8,644 bases of DNA from NCBI GenBank assembly GCA_028279155.1, contig JANQST010000400.1, positions 1 through 8,644 on the forward strand, given 5' to 3'. Made by a program: the position numbers and the translations under genes. This DNA comes from Cyclobacteriaceae bacterium. GTDB lineage: Bacteria; Bacteroidota; Bacteroidia; Cytophagales; Cyclobacteriaceae. Shown here piece after piece: positions 1 through 6,844 of the stretch. Numbering within the stretch: the first letter of the stretch is position 1; each line of letters opens with the position of its first letter. Below the pieces are notes generated by a model, which was given only the letters and a program-made list of their open reading frames with translations, did no database searches and was not told the DNA's origin.

Positions 1-594
1 GGAACACAGATAGCAGAATTCGACATGAAGGGTAGATCCACAAACGAGGGACTTTATTGGTTGAAGGAGGAGCTAGATAAACTGACTTTTTCAATTGAAG
101 ACTTATCGCTTGAATTGCCCTATGAAATAGAAAAATACAATTCGCTTAGACCTTTAGGTGCAAGTGAAGATGGGTTGAAGGAATACACTCGGCTCTATAA
201 GAATAGTAATAATATTCTCCTGGAAATGATTAGCCAGTGGGACGGTGCTTATGATGTTAGGTGTTGGCCGCATCATTTTGATCTCGCTACTTTGATTCCC
301 ATAAAAACCGATCCAAAGGATGAAATTATTGAAAGCATTGGTGTCGGTCTCTCTCCAGGAGATGAGACAATCGATGAGCCTTATCTTTATGTGAATGTAT
401 GGCCCAAAGTCGACGGTGATCTCTTATCAAAACATCAGCTACCCATTGGAAAATGGAATACAAAAGATTGGTCAGGTGCTGTTTTAACATACTCAGAAAT
501 TGTATCAGTATCAGATCAACGTCAGGAATTTGTAGGCTTTATTGTATATGCAATTGATGCCATACAAACCGAACTAAAAATGAGTACCCTATGA
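1..594 (+). CDS. Conserved uncharacterised protein, 5' end outside the window
   Basis: The frame is open from the first base to a TGA at 592-594. An ATG at 25 gives 189 residues, but the eight codons before it have no stop, there is no ribosome site before it, and the segment reads smoothly into the rest, so the true start is probably upstream. From the ATG, residues about 10-40 are acidic and end in LPYEIEKY. The recognisable core is VRCWPHHFDLATLI (residues about 78-91) and IGVGLSPGDE followed by EPYLYVNVWP (about 105-128). I recall this pattern from an uncharacterised soluble family. The order of a W/H/F-D motif, a glycine-proline turn and an EPYxYV strand loosely resembles the C-terminal part of DUF5996 proteins, but I would not assign it. 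No signal peptide or membrane segment is seen in the visible part. Its stop overlaps the next start (ATGA), so it is probably co-translated with the two downstream regulators. Function unknown. Confidence 0.8.
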   Translation, partial: GTQIAEFDMKGRSTNEGLYWLKEELDKLTFSIEDLSLELPYEIEKYNSLRPLGASEDGLKEYTRLYKNSNNILLEMISQWDGAYDVRCWPHHFDLATLIPIKTDPKDEIIESIGVGLSPGDETIDEPYLYVNVWPKVDGDLLSKHQLPIGKWNTKDWSGAVLTYSEIVSVSDQRQEFVGFIVYAIDAIQTELKMSTL

Positions 595-1274
595 GGTTAA
601 TGAAGTATTGGTTTTTGGAAGAGTCTTTCAATATGATGAAAAGAGTAGGCATGCGTGACATGATGAATCTATGCGAATTATTGGTCATGAAGACCTATAA
701 AAAAGGCAGCGAAATTCATGAACAGTTTGAAGAAGATCATTTGATCTATTTCATCAAGAAAGGACATGTAAAGATCGGGATCTTTGAGGATGATAAATTT
801 TCACTTAAATACACACTTGGAAAAGGTAATATTTTCGGGGAGTCTAAAATTACGATTGGTGAGCCTTCAACCCCCTACTCGGCCATAGCCATGTCTGATT
901 GTGTGATTTGTTTTATTGAAGTAAATCGGATGGAAGAATTGATGGATCAATATCCAAAACTTCATAATTCGATTTTAAAGATTGCCGGTCTGAAGTTTCG
1001 AAAGATTGAACGAAGATTGGATGACATTCTCTACAAAGACGCTGATACTCGTATTCGAGACTTCTTGTATGATTTTGTAAAGGAAAATGCGGAAGACAAT
1101 GATAATAGAAGAATTGCACGAAACATCTTCTCACACAGTGATATCGCTAAGCTTACTTCAACCAGCAGACAAACAGTCAACAATGTGATAAGTAAACTCA
1201 GAAAAGCCGGAGAACTAACATATACCAGAAAAGAAATTGAATTGATCTCAAAATCAAATCAAAACCATGATTAA
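591..1274 (+). CDS. Crp/Fnr-family transcriptional regulator (first of a tandem pair)
   Basis: This 227-residue protein has the normal Crp/Fnr length and layout. An effector-binding beta-roll spans residues about 15-115, with the glycine turn KKGHVKIGIFEDD and FGE at 82-84. A dimerisation helix covers about 120-145. A winged helix-turn-helix covers about 180-215, with SHSDIAKLTSTSRQTVNNVI containing the recognition helix. It should act as a cytoplasmic dimeric DNA-binding regulator. In cAMP-binding members the phosphate cassette has an Arg-Ser after the GE; here the corresponding stretch is TPYSA, with Tyr96 where Arg is expected, so cAMP binding is doubtful. The cysteines (28, 104, 107) do not match the FNR iron-sulfur pattern. 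The start overlaps the upstream stop as ATGA; a second in-frame ATG at 600 would remove three residues and is also plausible. It overlaps the next regulator by 8 nt. Effector and targets are unknown. Confidence 0.92.
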   Translation: MRLMKYWFLEESFNMMKRVGMRDMMNLCELLVMKTYKKGSEIHEQFEEDHLIYFIKKGHVKIGIFEDDKFSLKYTLGKGNIFGESKITIGEPSTPYSAIAMSDCVICFIEVNRMEELMDQYPKLHNSILKIAGLKFRKIERRLDDILYKDADTRIRDFLYDFVKENAEDNDNRRIARNIFSHSDIAKLTSTSRQTVNNVISKLRKAGELTYTRKEIELISKSNQNHD

Positions 1275-1968
1275 AGGGAGTTATTTTTCAACGCCTATCA
1301 TCAAACACCACTTAGCTGAACATCCCCTTGTTAGTTCACTCACAACTAATCAGTTGCAAGAGATACAAAACAATTCTAAACTGAAAACACTTAAAAAGGG
1401 AGAGCAAATAACTTTTCATGATGCTGGGCTAACCATATACCTGATCCTTTCCGGTCGGGTGAAAATCTTTGAATCTGGAGTAGATGAGCACCCATTCATT
1501 AAGGAGATATTAAAAGAGGGGGACATTTTTGGAGAGCATGATCGATCTATTCCTCAAAATTTAACCGAATCAGCTGCAGCTATTTCTGAAAAAGTACTTA
1601 TCAGCAGCATCACCTATCCTGTGTTTGAATCAGTTCTTCAACAAAACAAACAATTCTCACTTCGCTTCAATGAGTTGCTTTGGAAAAAGCATCAACAAAT
1701 AGAAAAAAGATACCGTGACCTTGTTTTTCTTAAAGACACAAGAAGTCGATTAATACGTTTACTTCTAGAGTTGGCAGAGGAAGCAGGAAAGCATGAAGGT
1801 GATTCCATTGTTTTTGAAACTAACCTTACACATCAGGATATAGCTAGCATGATCTGTTCAACACGTGTGACTGTTACGAACATCCTTAATCAGCTTCGAG
1901 AGGAAGGTGAGATCAATTATTCCAAAGGCAAGATCGAGATCAAGTCTTCTTATCTTAACTGTGCTTGA
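1267..1968 (+). CDS. Crp/Fnr-family transcriptional regulator (second of a tandem pair)
   Basis: This 233-residue protein is clearly diverged from its upstream neighbour but has the same architecture. The effector-binding beta-roll covers residues about 22-125, with LKKGEQITFHDAG, the turn LSGRVKIFESG and GDIFGE at 85-90. A long dimer helix covers about 130-155. A winged helix-turn-helix covers about 186-225 (THQDIASMICSTRVTVTNIL). The Arg-Ser of the cAMP cassette is again missing: the aligned stretch is NLTESAAA, with Glu101 in the arginine position. Only two cysteines (197, 232) occur, so an FNR-type cluster is unlikely. The ATG lies inside the 3' end of the preceding gene (ATGATTAA, 8-nt overlap), which implies coupled translation and perhaps balanced amounts, possibly a heterodimer; that is inference. 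The gene converges on the large minus-strand gene with 97 bp between stop codons. No plus-strand terminator is evident after it. Confidence 0.92.
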   Translation: MIKGSYFSTPIIKHHLAEHPLVSSLTTNQLQEIQNNSKLKTLKKGEQITFHDAGLTIYLILSGRVKIFESGVDEHPFIKEILKEGDIFGEHDRSIPQNLTESAAAISEKVLISSITYPVFESVLQQNKQFSLRFNELLWKKHQQIEKRYRDLVFLKDTRSRLIRLLLELAEEAGKHEGDSIVFETNLTHQDIASMICSTRVTVTNILNQLREEGEINYSKGKIEIKSSYLNCA

Positions 1969-2002
1969 TTTAATCTCCATTGTAAGTTTATTCACTAGCC
2001 TC

Positions 2003-2047
2003 ACAAAAAGGAAAGGCCAGACAAGATCAATAAGATCTCATCTAGCC
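2003..2047 (-). terminator. Intrinsic terminator of the 1247-aa gene
   Basis: In minus-strand RNA, 18 nt after the stop codon of the large gene, the arms at 2034-2047 and 2015-2028 form a 14-bp stem (11 Watson-Crick pairs and three G-U pairs) closed by a UUAUU loop (2029-2033). It is followed by a U-rich tract, UUUCCUUUUUGU (2014 down to 2003). In plus-strand RNA the three wobble positions become A-C mismatches and no U tract follows, so the signal appears one-directional. Confidence 0.75.
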
Positions 2048-2065
2048 TGTATCCATAGCTAATTC

Positions 2066-5000
2066 CTAAAACATGAATCCGAAGCGAATGAAGAATAGGG
2101 TATTGTCTTCATCATTCGATCTGGCCACTTCTGTTGACAATACAATCTTACCGAGTGGAGAGACCCAAAGTCCCCCCCCATAACCTCTATGCCAGTTTTC
2201 CAGAGATGAGTCTTCAAAAATTTGATCAGGATTATCAGACCACACTCTCCCTATGTCATGAAAACCAATAAGGCCCACCGATCCAGGCAAAATGCTGGTT
2301 CTGAAGTTGAATAGTTTGATTCTTAATTCTGTATTTTGATAGAAGTTGTCGTCTCCGGTAAATCTGAATTTTCTATATCCCCTATTATTGGTTGTACCTC
2401 CTAATCTAGCCGCCTGATAAAATTCAAAGTCGCCGAACGTCATTGTACCTCCGATTCTTGCAGCGAAGATGGTATTGAATGTACCTCCTGTTCCGAAATA
2501 AATGGAAGCATTCCCTGCTAGTTGCTGATAGGAATTCTTTTCATCTCCTAACTGGCCAACTACACGACCTTCACCGTGGAATCGAAATCCACCCGTAGGG
2601 AAAAACTGATTATCACGTGTATCCCAGGTATAGTCAAAATTTGCCCCAAGGTAGTGTCTGTTGATGTTCAACAATGGAGACTGAGACCCTGCTCCTCGTC
2701 CAACTAAACCAGGATAATCAAGAATAAAGCGGTCATCTTCCTCATCATTGTCTTCATCGGCAATTTCAACTGAATTGTAAAACCCACCTATTTTGAAAAC
2801 GTGCTTATCATCTGGAGAATGAGTAACAAGTTCGTGCTTAAAAGTTATCTGGGAATACCTGGCCAGGTAGTGATGTCTATCTTCGTCTCTAATATCTTCA
2901 TCACTATTAGACTTATTGCCAAATCCATAGAATATATCTGAAAATGCTGGCTGATGAACATCTATTTCCATGAGGTAATCCCATTTAGCTAAAACATCTG
3001 TATAGTGGCCTGTGTAAACTATATTGAATGCGGAGGTTTTGGGTGCATAGTCAAAATTGATCTTATGAAGCACAGCGAATGGAGTTTTTCTAAATCCATG
3101 TTTAGTAAAGGCAGTACCACCACCAAAAATTAATCCATCATCCGGGTTTGCGCTGATTTTAATTAAGGGGAAAAGCACGTTGTACTTGAAAGCCTTGCGA
3201 TCATATAAATGAACCTCAGGGTCATCTGAAGTTTTATCTCTTATTCCATTTCCATTGATCGTTGTGTTCTTCTCCTTATCATAAACAAGTACTTTCTTCG
3301 GGCCTTTCTTTATCACATCATCAGTAATAACATCATCCCCTTTTCCTCCAATTATTCTAATCTTCGTTCCCTTTCGTGTATCTCCGCTTATATTGAAAAT
3401 GTCATCACCTTTTAGGCCATATAGTCGTACTTCTTTGGTTTCACTTGCTTTAAAAGTTCGATCATATAGTTTGTATTTTGTCTCTCCATTTTTGTTTAGA
3501 GCAAAAACTTGAATGTTGGTTTCTTCATCATTTAGTCGGGTTATCTCAAAACGTTCTTTCTTCTTCGTTCCGACAACATCAACCGCCTTTGCCAGAAACA
3601 AATAATGCTCCTTTGCATAGGTATCTAACTTGTCCCTCCTGCTTTTGAGTTTTGAGATAATAGTTTCACCATTGAGGTCATAGATGGCTTCAGGAAGATT
3701 CCTTACAGAGTTTTCGATAACATCATCGGTTAATCTTGCTTTCAAATCATTCGCCAACCCTAACCATTCCTCCAACGAAGGTTCTGTCATAAAGGACCTG
3801 TCAAAGTAGCGTGCATTGAATTCAAGACCGGACACGTCTTTAATGTCGTGATGAAATCCTTGTGTCTTCGGGTTCCCCCATTTATGAGAGGCGAATTTCA
3901 TAATGGCACCATCGCCTAGGAAAAATGCCTGATCCCTATCTCGGGGTATCGGTCGATAGTAGGTTCGATCTTCGTCATCCTGGAAAGATGCCCAGCGCCA
4001 TTGATCATCGTGTCGATCCCAATCACCTAGAAAAATATCAAAAAGCCTAGAGCGCAGAACATGGGTTTGATCGACGTAATGATTGGAGTTCTTCTGAGTT
4101 TTTTCTACTACATCAAGGGTATTAATAATCTTGGTAGAATTACCAAAGCTCGCCACATCGCTGCGATCTTTAGCAGGACGTTCCTCATATAGAAAGAGTC
4201 CGTTCCTAAAATCTTCTCTATATTGTCCTAAGCGGGGATCGTCCTTAAGGTAGACTAGCTTGGGATTGGTATGATAAACTCCAACTGCTTCAGCCATATC
4301 GGCTACTGCAAATGCGCCGTATGGATGTGAAGCTGAAAGTTGATCTTTTACAAAGCTTCCGACAAATGTTTCTCTTAGTATTCTCGGAACAGCTGCTTCA
4401 GGGAACTTTTCAATGGATCGTAACACGTATTGTTTACCATCGGGATTCTCAAGTCTCAATGACCGTGTTTGCATACCGCCCCCTCGCTGAACAATCTTTA
4501 GTCCTCCATGCTCTGTTCCGAAATCGAATACTGGCGCTGTTATTTCAGCGGCCCATTCTTTTCGATAATTGTGACCCAAAAGTCCTGGTTTTTTCTTATC
4601 TCGGACAAGAGAACCATCTCCCTTTCCGGTTCTAAATTCGCCTGAATAGTTAATGGCCGCATAATCTTCTTTCTTGGGTTCAACCCATTGATGGTTGAAT
4701 AGTTTTTTGCTATAGAAACGGTTGCCTTTACCTCCATCCGGGATCCAAAATTCTAACCAAACATCACCATTTTCGAAGAAGTTGAGCTTACCAAAACCTT
4801 GACTAGCGTAAGCAAAAGAGGCTGTTCTACCTTGCGCCACAGGAGTCGCATCGCCAGCTGAACCACTTATTATTTGATGAAGTTCGTTTACTTTGTGATA
4901 CTGAAGCGATTTTTCATGTCCTGAGACATAAATCGCATTAGGATGAAGCTTCAAAACATCTTCGAGCCCTGCTCTCATTTGTCGATACCTTCTGCTCGAT

Positions 5001-5809
5001 AGATCCTGTAGGTTCCCAACTTTTTTTCGATATCCTGCATATAGTGATCCGAAGACAGGCGGAAGCAGGTGAGTTGATGCCGGAAAATAACCACCATGGG
5101 GTCCATTGCTATACAATGGATGACTACCGACTACAATTATTTTCTTATCCGAATTTCGCTTAAATGCATCCTTTAAATGCACTAGAAAATCACCTGGTGT
5201 CAACGACTCACAACCCGAATCTTCCCCGGGCTTATCCCATTCATGAAGCCACCATTGGGTATTGATCACAATTGCAACCAGGTCGTTGGAAAGTGGTACT
5301 TCAACCGGTCCTGGACATGCATTGTCAGGCAAGAATACATTTCCTTTATTTCCAAGAACTGATTCTACGTACTCTTCCAGGTTCTGTACATTTTGATACC
5401 CGTGCTTACCCCCTGCATCCCAATCACGAACACCAGAGGTGATAAGAACATCTCCTTCAAATGATTGGAGCATATTCAATTTACCTTCAAGCAATGCTTC
5501 AGCAGCAGCTCTTTTAACTGTATGTGAAGAATCCGGCAAACCTCTACTAGCACCATTATTTCCCAAAAGAAACAAATGACCATCCCTTCCTGCCTCTATC
5601 AGCTGTGACCTCAATAATGTAAATGTCGGCGATGAATTGGTTGGGTCTTCACTAGCTCCACCCACCAAAAAAATAGATCGAATGGGTTTTTCATTGATTT
5701 GTTCTTCGTCAGCGTTGGTCCCTAAATAAGGTTTGTAGCTAGCACACGCACTAACTATCAATACTAACAGAAACAAGCTCTTGTGGATCATAAATTTTGG
5801 TTTTTTCAT
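2066..5809 (-). CDS. Outer-membrane lipoprotein: inactive-looking metallophosphatase domain, kinase-like domain and Omp85-type beta-barrel
   Basis: This 1247-residue protein begins with a lipoprotein signal (hydrophobic 11-20, lipobox VSAC, Cys22). Residues about 42-375 follow a calcineurin/purple-acid-phosphatase fold of a type I recall from Bacteroidota, recognisable by GNNGASRGLP (83-92), GVRDWDAGG (126-134), NTQWWLHEW (183-191), GSHPLYSNGPHGG (228-240) and GHEKSLQY (297-304). The metal-ligand positions are substituted: Gly51, Asn84, Ala87, Val127, Ser229 and Lys300 where the family has D, D, Y, N, H and H; the catalytic His of GNHD is Arg128. Residues about 410-740 hold YVLRSIEK (461-468), GDWDRHDDQ (595-603) and PRDRDQAF (622-629), which resemble the nucleotide and metal sites of atypical kinases. 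Residues 796-830 carry RTX-like GGKGDDVIT. Residues about 875-1247 look like an Omp85/TamA-type barrel with the L6 motif RGY (1143-1145), HDIGRVW and a terminal Phe. No POTRA repeats are evident. The ATG at 5809 is used; Met7 is an alternative. Predicted outer-membrane location; function unknown. Confidence 0.9.
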   Translation of the reverse strand: MKKPKFMIHKSLFLLVLIVSACASYKPYLGTNADEEQINEKPIRSIFLVGGASEDPTNSSPTFTLLRSQLIEAGRDGHLFLLGNNGASRGLPDSSHTVKRAAAEALLEGKLNMLQSFEGDVLITSGVRDWDAGGKHGYQNVQNLEEYVESVLGNKGNVFLPDNACPGPVEVPLSNDLVAIVINTQWWLHEWDKPGEDSGCESLTPGDFLVHLKDAFKRNSDKKIIVVGSHPLYSNGPHGGYFPASTHLLPPVFGSLYAGYRKKVGNLQDLSSRRYRQMRAGLEDVLKLHPNAIYVSGHEKSLQYHKVNELHQIISGSAGDATPVAQGRTASFAYASQGFGKLNFFENGDVWLEFWIPDGGKGNRFYSKKLFNHQWVEPKKEDYAAINYSGEFRTGKGDGSLVRDKKKPGLLGHNYRKEWAAEITAPVFDFGTEHGGLKIVQRGGGMQTRSLRLENPDGKQYVLRSIEKFPEAAVPRILRETFVGSFVKDQLSASHPYGAFAVADMAEAVGVYHTNPKLVYLKDDPRLGQYREDFRNGLFLYEERPAKDRSDVASFGNSTKIINTLDVVEKTQKNSNHYVDQTHVLRSRLFDIFLGDWDRHDDQWRWASFQDDEDRTYYRPIPRDRDQAFFLGDGAIMKFASHKWGNPKTQGFHHDIKDVSGLEFNARYFDRSFMTEPSLEEWLGLANDLKARLTDDVIENSVRNLPEAIYDLNGETIISKLKSRRDKLDTYAKEHYLFLAKAVDVVGTKKKERFEITRLNDEETNIQVFALNKNGETKYKLYDRTFKASETKEVRLYGLKGDDIFNISGDTRKGTKIRIIGGKGDDVITDDVIKKGPKKVLVYDKEKNTTINGNGIRDKTSDDPEVHLYDRKAFKYNVLFPLIKISANPDDGLIFGGGTAFTKHGFRKTPFAVLHKINFDYAPKTSAFNIVYTGHYTDVLAKWDYLMEIDVHQPAFSDIFYGFGNKSNSDEDIRDEDRHHYLARYSQITFKHELVTHSPDDKHVFKIGGFYNSVEIADEDNDEEDDRFILDYPGLVGRGAGSQSPLLNINRHYLGANFDYTWDTRDNQFFPTGGFRFHGEGRVVGQLGDEKNSYQQLAGNASIYFGTGGTFNTIFAARIGGTMTFGDFEFYQAARLGGTTNNRGYRKFRFTGDDNFYQNTELRIKLFNFRTSILPGSVGLIGFHDIGRVWSDNPDQIFEDSSLENWHRGYGGGLWVSPLGKIVLSTEVARSNDEDNTLFFIRFGFMF

Positions 5810-5841
5810 TAAGTCAAAGTTTCCACTTCTTTCCTGCGTTC

Positions 5842-5857
5842 ATTGTATTGGACAATA
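5842..5857. promoter_or_regulatory. Short inverted repeat in the divergent promoter region, possible operator
   Basis: The 109-bp region between the divergent starts at 5809 and 5919 must hold both promoters. It contains TATTG-GA-CAATA (5846-5857), overlapping ATTGT-N5-ACAAT (5842-5856). The dyad could be an operator, but arms of five bases can arise by chance, and it is not a recognised consensus. I could not find a convincing Bacteroidota promoter (TTG about 19 bases before TAnnTTTG) on either strand here. Confidence 0.25.
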
Positions 5858-5918
5858 CCAGGTCGTTGCATTTTTTTTCCTCACTTACAGGTGATTATTA
5901 ATACCGCAATAAGGAATC

Positions 5919-6539
5919 ATGAAAAAGAATCAGGAAGACAAAGTGCTTGCAGCCGAAATGAGTATGGATCCTGCAAAGATCAAAGAGTTAAAAAAGAAGT
6001 TATCGAAAATTGAGCCGCGTTCTGAAAGAGGTGTAGAAACCATGTTCAGACTGTTGTCTAAGAATCATTACACACTGAATACAATGGTTGACAGGAAATC
6101 CAATATTCTTATTTCCATTAACGCAATCATCATGTCCATCATTATAGGAACGGTAATGAACAGAATGAACGAAGATCCCCATTTGATCGTGCCAATAATC
6201 ATGATGCTGATCACCAACATTTTATCAATTGTTTATGCTGTTTTCGCTACCAGGCCTGACTTTACCCATGGCGAAAAGGTCAAAACCAGTTCTCATTCTT
6301 CTAACCCTCTTTTCTTTGGAAATTTTCATAATATGAAAGAAGAAGACTATGTAGAAGACCTAAGGACATTAATGTATAGCGGTGACCTTTTGTATGATTC
6401 GATATCGAAAGATGTTTTTTATCTCGGAAAAAATGTGAACAGGAAATTCAACTTCCTGCGTATATCATTCAATGTTTTTATGCTCGGTATCATCGTTTCT
6501 GTTTTGACCTTCATCGTTTGTCATTTGTTTTTTGCTTAA
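5919..6539 (+). CDS. Pycsar-effector-family (PycTM/DUF5706-like) membrane protein, standalone
   Basis: This 206-residue protein matches the Pycsar effector transmembrane family (formerly DUF5706). The hallmarks are ETMFRLLSKNHYTLNTMVDRK (residues 40-60, an amphipathic helix), SNILISINAII leading into membrane segment 1 (about 61-79), segment 2 (about 88-110) ending in ATRPDF, the conserved NPLFFGNFHNM (129-139), and a last membrane segment (about 182-205). In Pycsar defence, such proteins are triggered by cCMP or cUMP and damage the inner membrane. Many Bacteroidota homologues, as I recall them, carry an N-terminal HD phosphohydrolase domain; here only a charged helix of about 35 residues precedes the core, and no HD motif or cyclase is in the window. 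A defence role is therefore unproven. AAGGA at 5911-5915 lies just before the ATG. It heads a plus-strand gene cluster and is divergent from the large outer-membrane gene. Confidence 0.85.
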   Translation: MKKNQEDKVLAAEMSMDPAKIKELKKKLSKIEPRSERGVETMFRLLSKNHYTLNTMVDRKSNILISINAIIMSIIIGTVMNRMNEDPHLIVPIIMMLITNILSIVYAVFATRPDFTHGEKVKTSSHSSNPLFFGNFHNMKEEDYVEDLRTLMYSGDLLYDSISKDVFYLGKNVNRKFNFLRISFNVFMLGIIVSVLTFIVCHLFFA

Positions 6540-6561
6540 GACTTTTTGCTTATTGACGAAA

Positions 6562-6828
6562 ATGATAAGATATGTGAATACTCCTAGTAACGAACAGTTA
6601 AAACAAGCATTAGAGGCCGCTTCCAATGCGCATCATGATTACCAATCCAATGTATTAAGCGGTAAGCATGATCAGCAATGGCCAGGATGGTATGCCGCTT
6701 ATATACTTGGTAGACTGGGTGACTTTGTTTCTTCCAGCCAACTAACCATTCTTCTTGAGAACGTACCTGGTGATGGTGATTGGAACGATAGCGCATCAAA
6801 ATATATTCTAAAGAATTTGAGAAGCTAA
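6562..6828 (+). CDS. Small conserved soluble protein with a QWPGWYAAY motif
   Basis: From the ATG at 6562 this encodes 88 residues, 22 nt after the preceding stop. A longer reading from a TTG at 6532 would overlap the upstream gene, but its extra ten residues (LKTFCLLTK region) look unlike the rest, so the ATG is preferred. The protein has no signal or membrane segment. It consists of a helical N-terminal half (EQLKQALEAASNAHHDYQSN) and the core DQQWPGWYAAYILGRLGDF, followed by a short helix-rich tail. I recall small uncharacterised bacterial proteins with the same AHHxYE...DxxWPxWYAxY pattern. Their function is not known to me. Its position between two membrane-protein genes, with gaps of 22 and 16 nt, indicates co-transcription with them. 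Confidence 0.75.
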   Translation: MIRYVNTPSNEQLKQALEAASNAHHDYQSNVLSGKHDQQWPGWYAAYILGRLGDFVSSSQLTILLENVPGDGDWNDSASKYILKNLRS

Positions 6829-6844
6829 CCTTCGACAACAACAT

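Noticed and set aside
913..1134. Minus-strand reading frame inside the first Crp/Fnr gene
   Set aside because: Wholly antisense to a clear gene, composition unlike a protein, no motif; a shadow frame.
591..1274. FNR-type oxygen-sensing iron-sulfur cluster in the first regulator
   Set aside because: Only cysteines 28, 104 and 107 are present and they do not fit the N-terminal three-cysteine spacing plus one internal cysteine of FNR.
1996..2048. Direct repeat CTAGCCT on both sides of the terminator
   Set aside because: Only seven bases long, and one copy is part of the terminator stem; easily chance.
4312..4737. Two short alternative frames within the 1247-aa gene
   Set aside because: They lie inside a well-supported domain-bearing gene and show no recognisable protein features.
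6532..6561. TTG start extending the small soluble protein by ten residues
   Set aside because: It would overlap the preceding gene, uses a rarer start, and the extra residues do not look like part of the domain; the ATG at 6562 is better placed.
6584..6844. Minus-strand 86-residue frame opposite the small WYAAY gene
   Set aside because: Antisense to a gene with a recognisable motif; the antisense protein has none.
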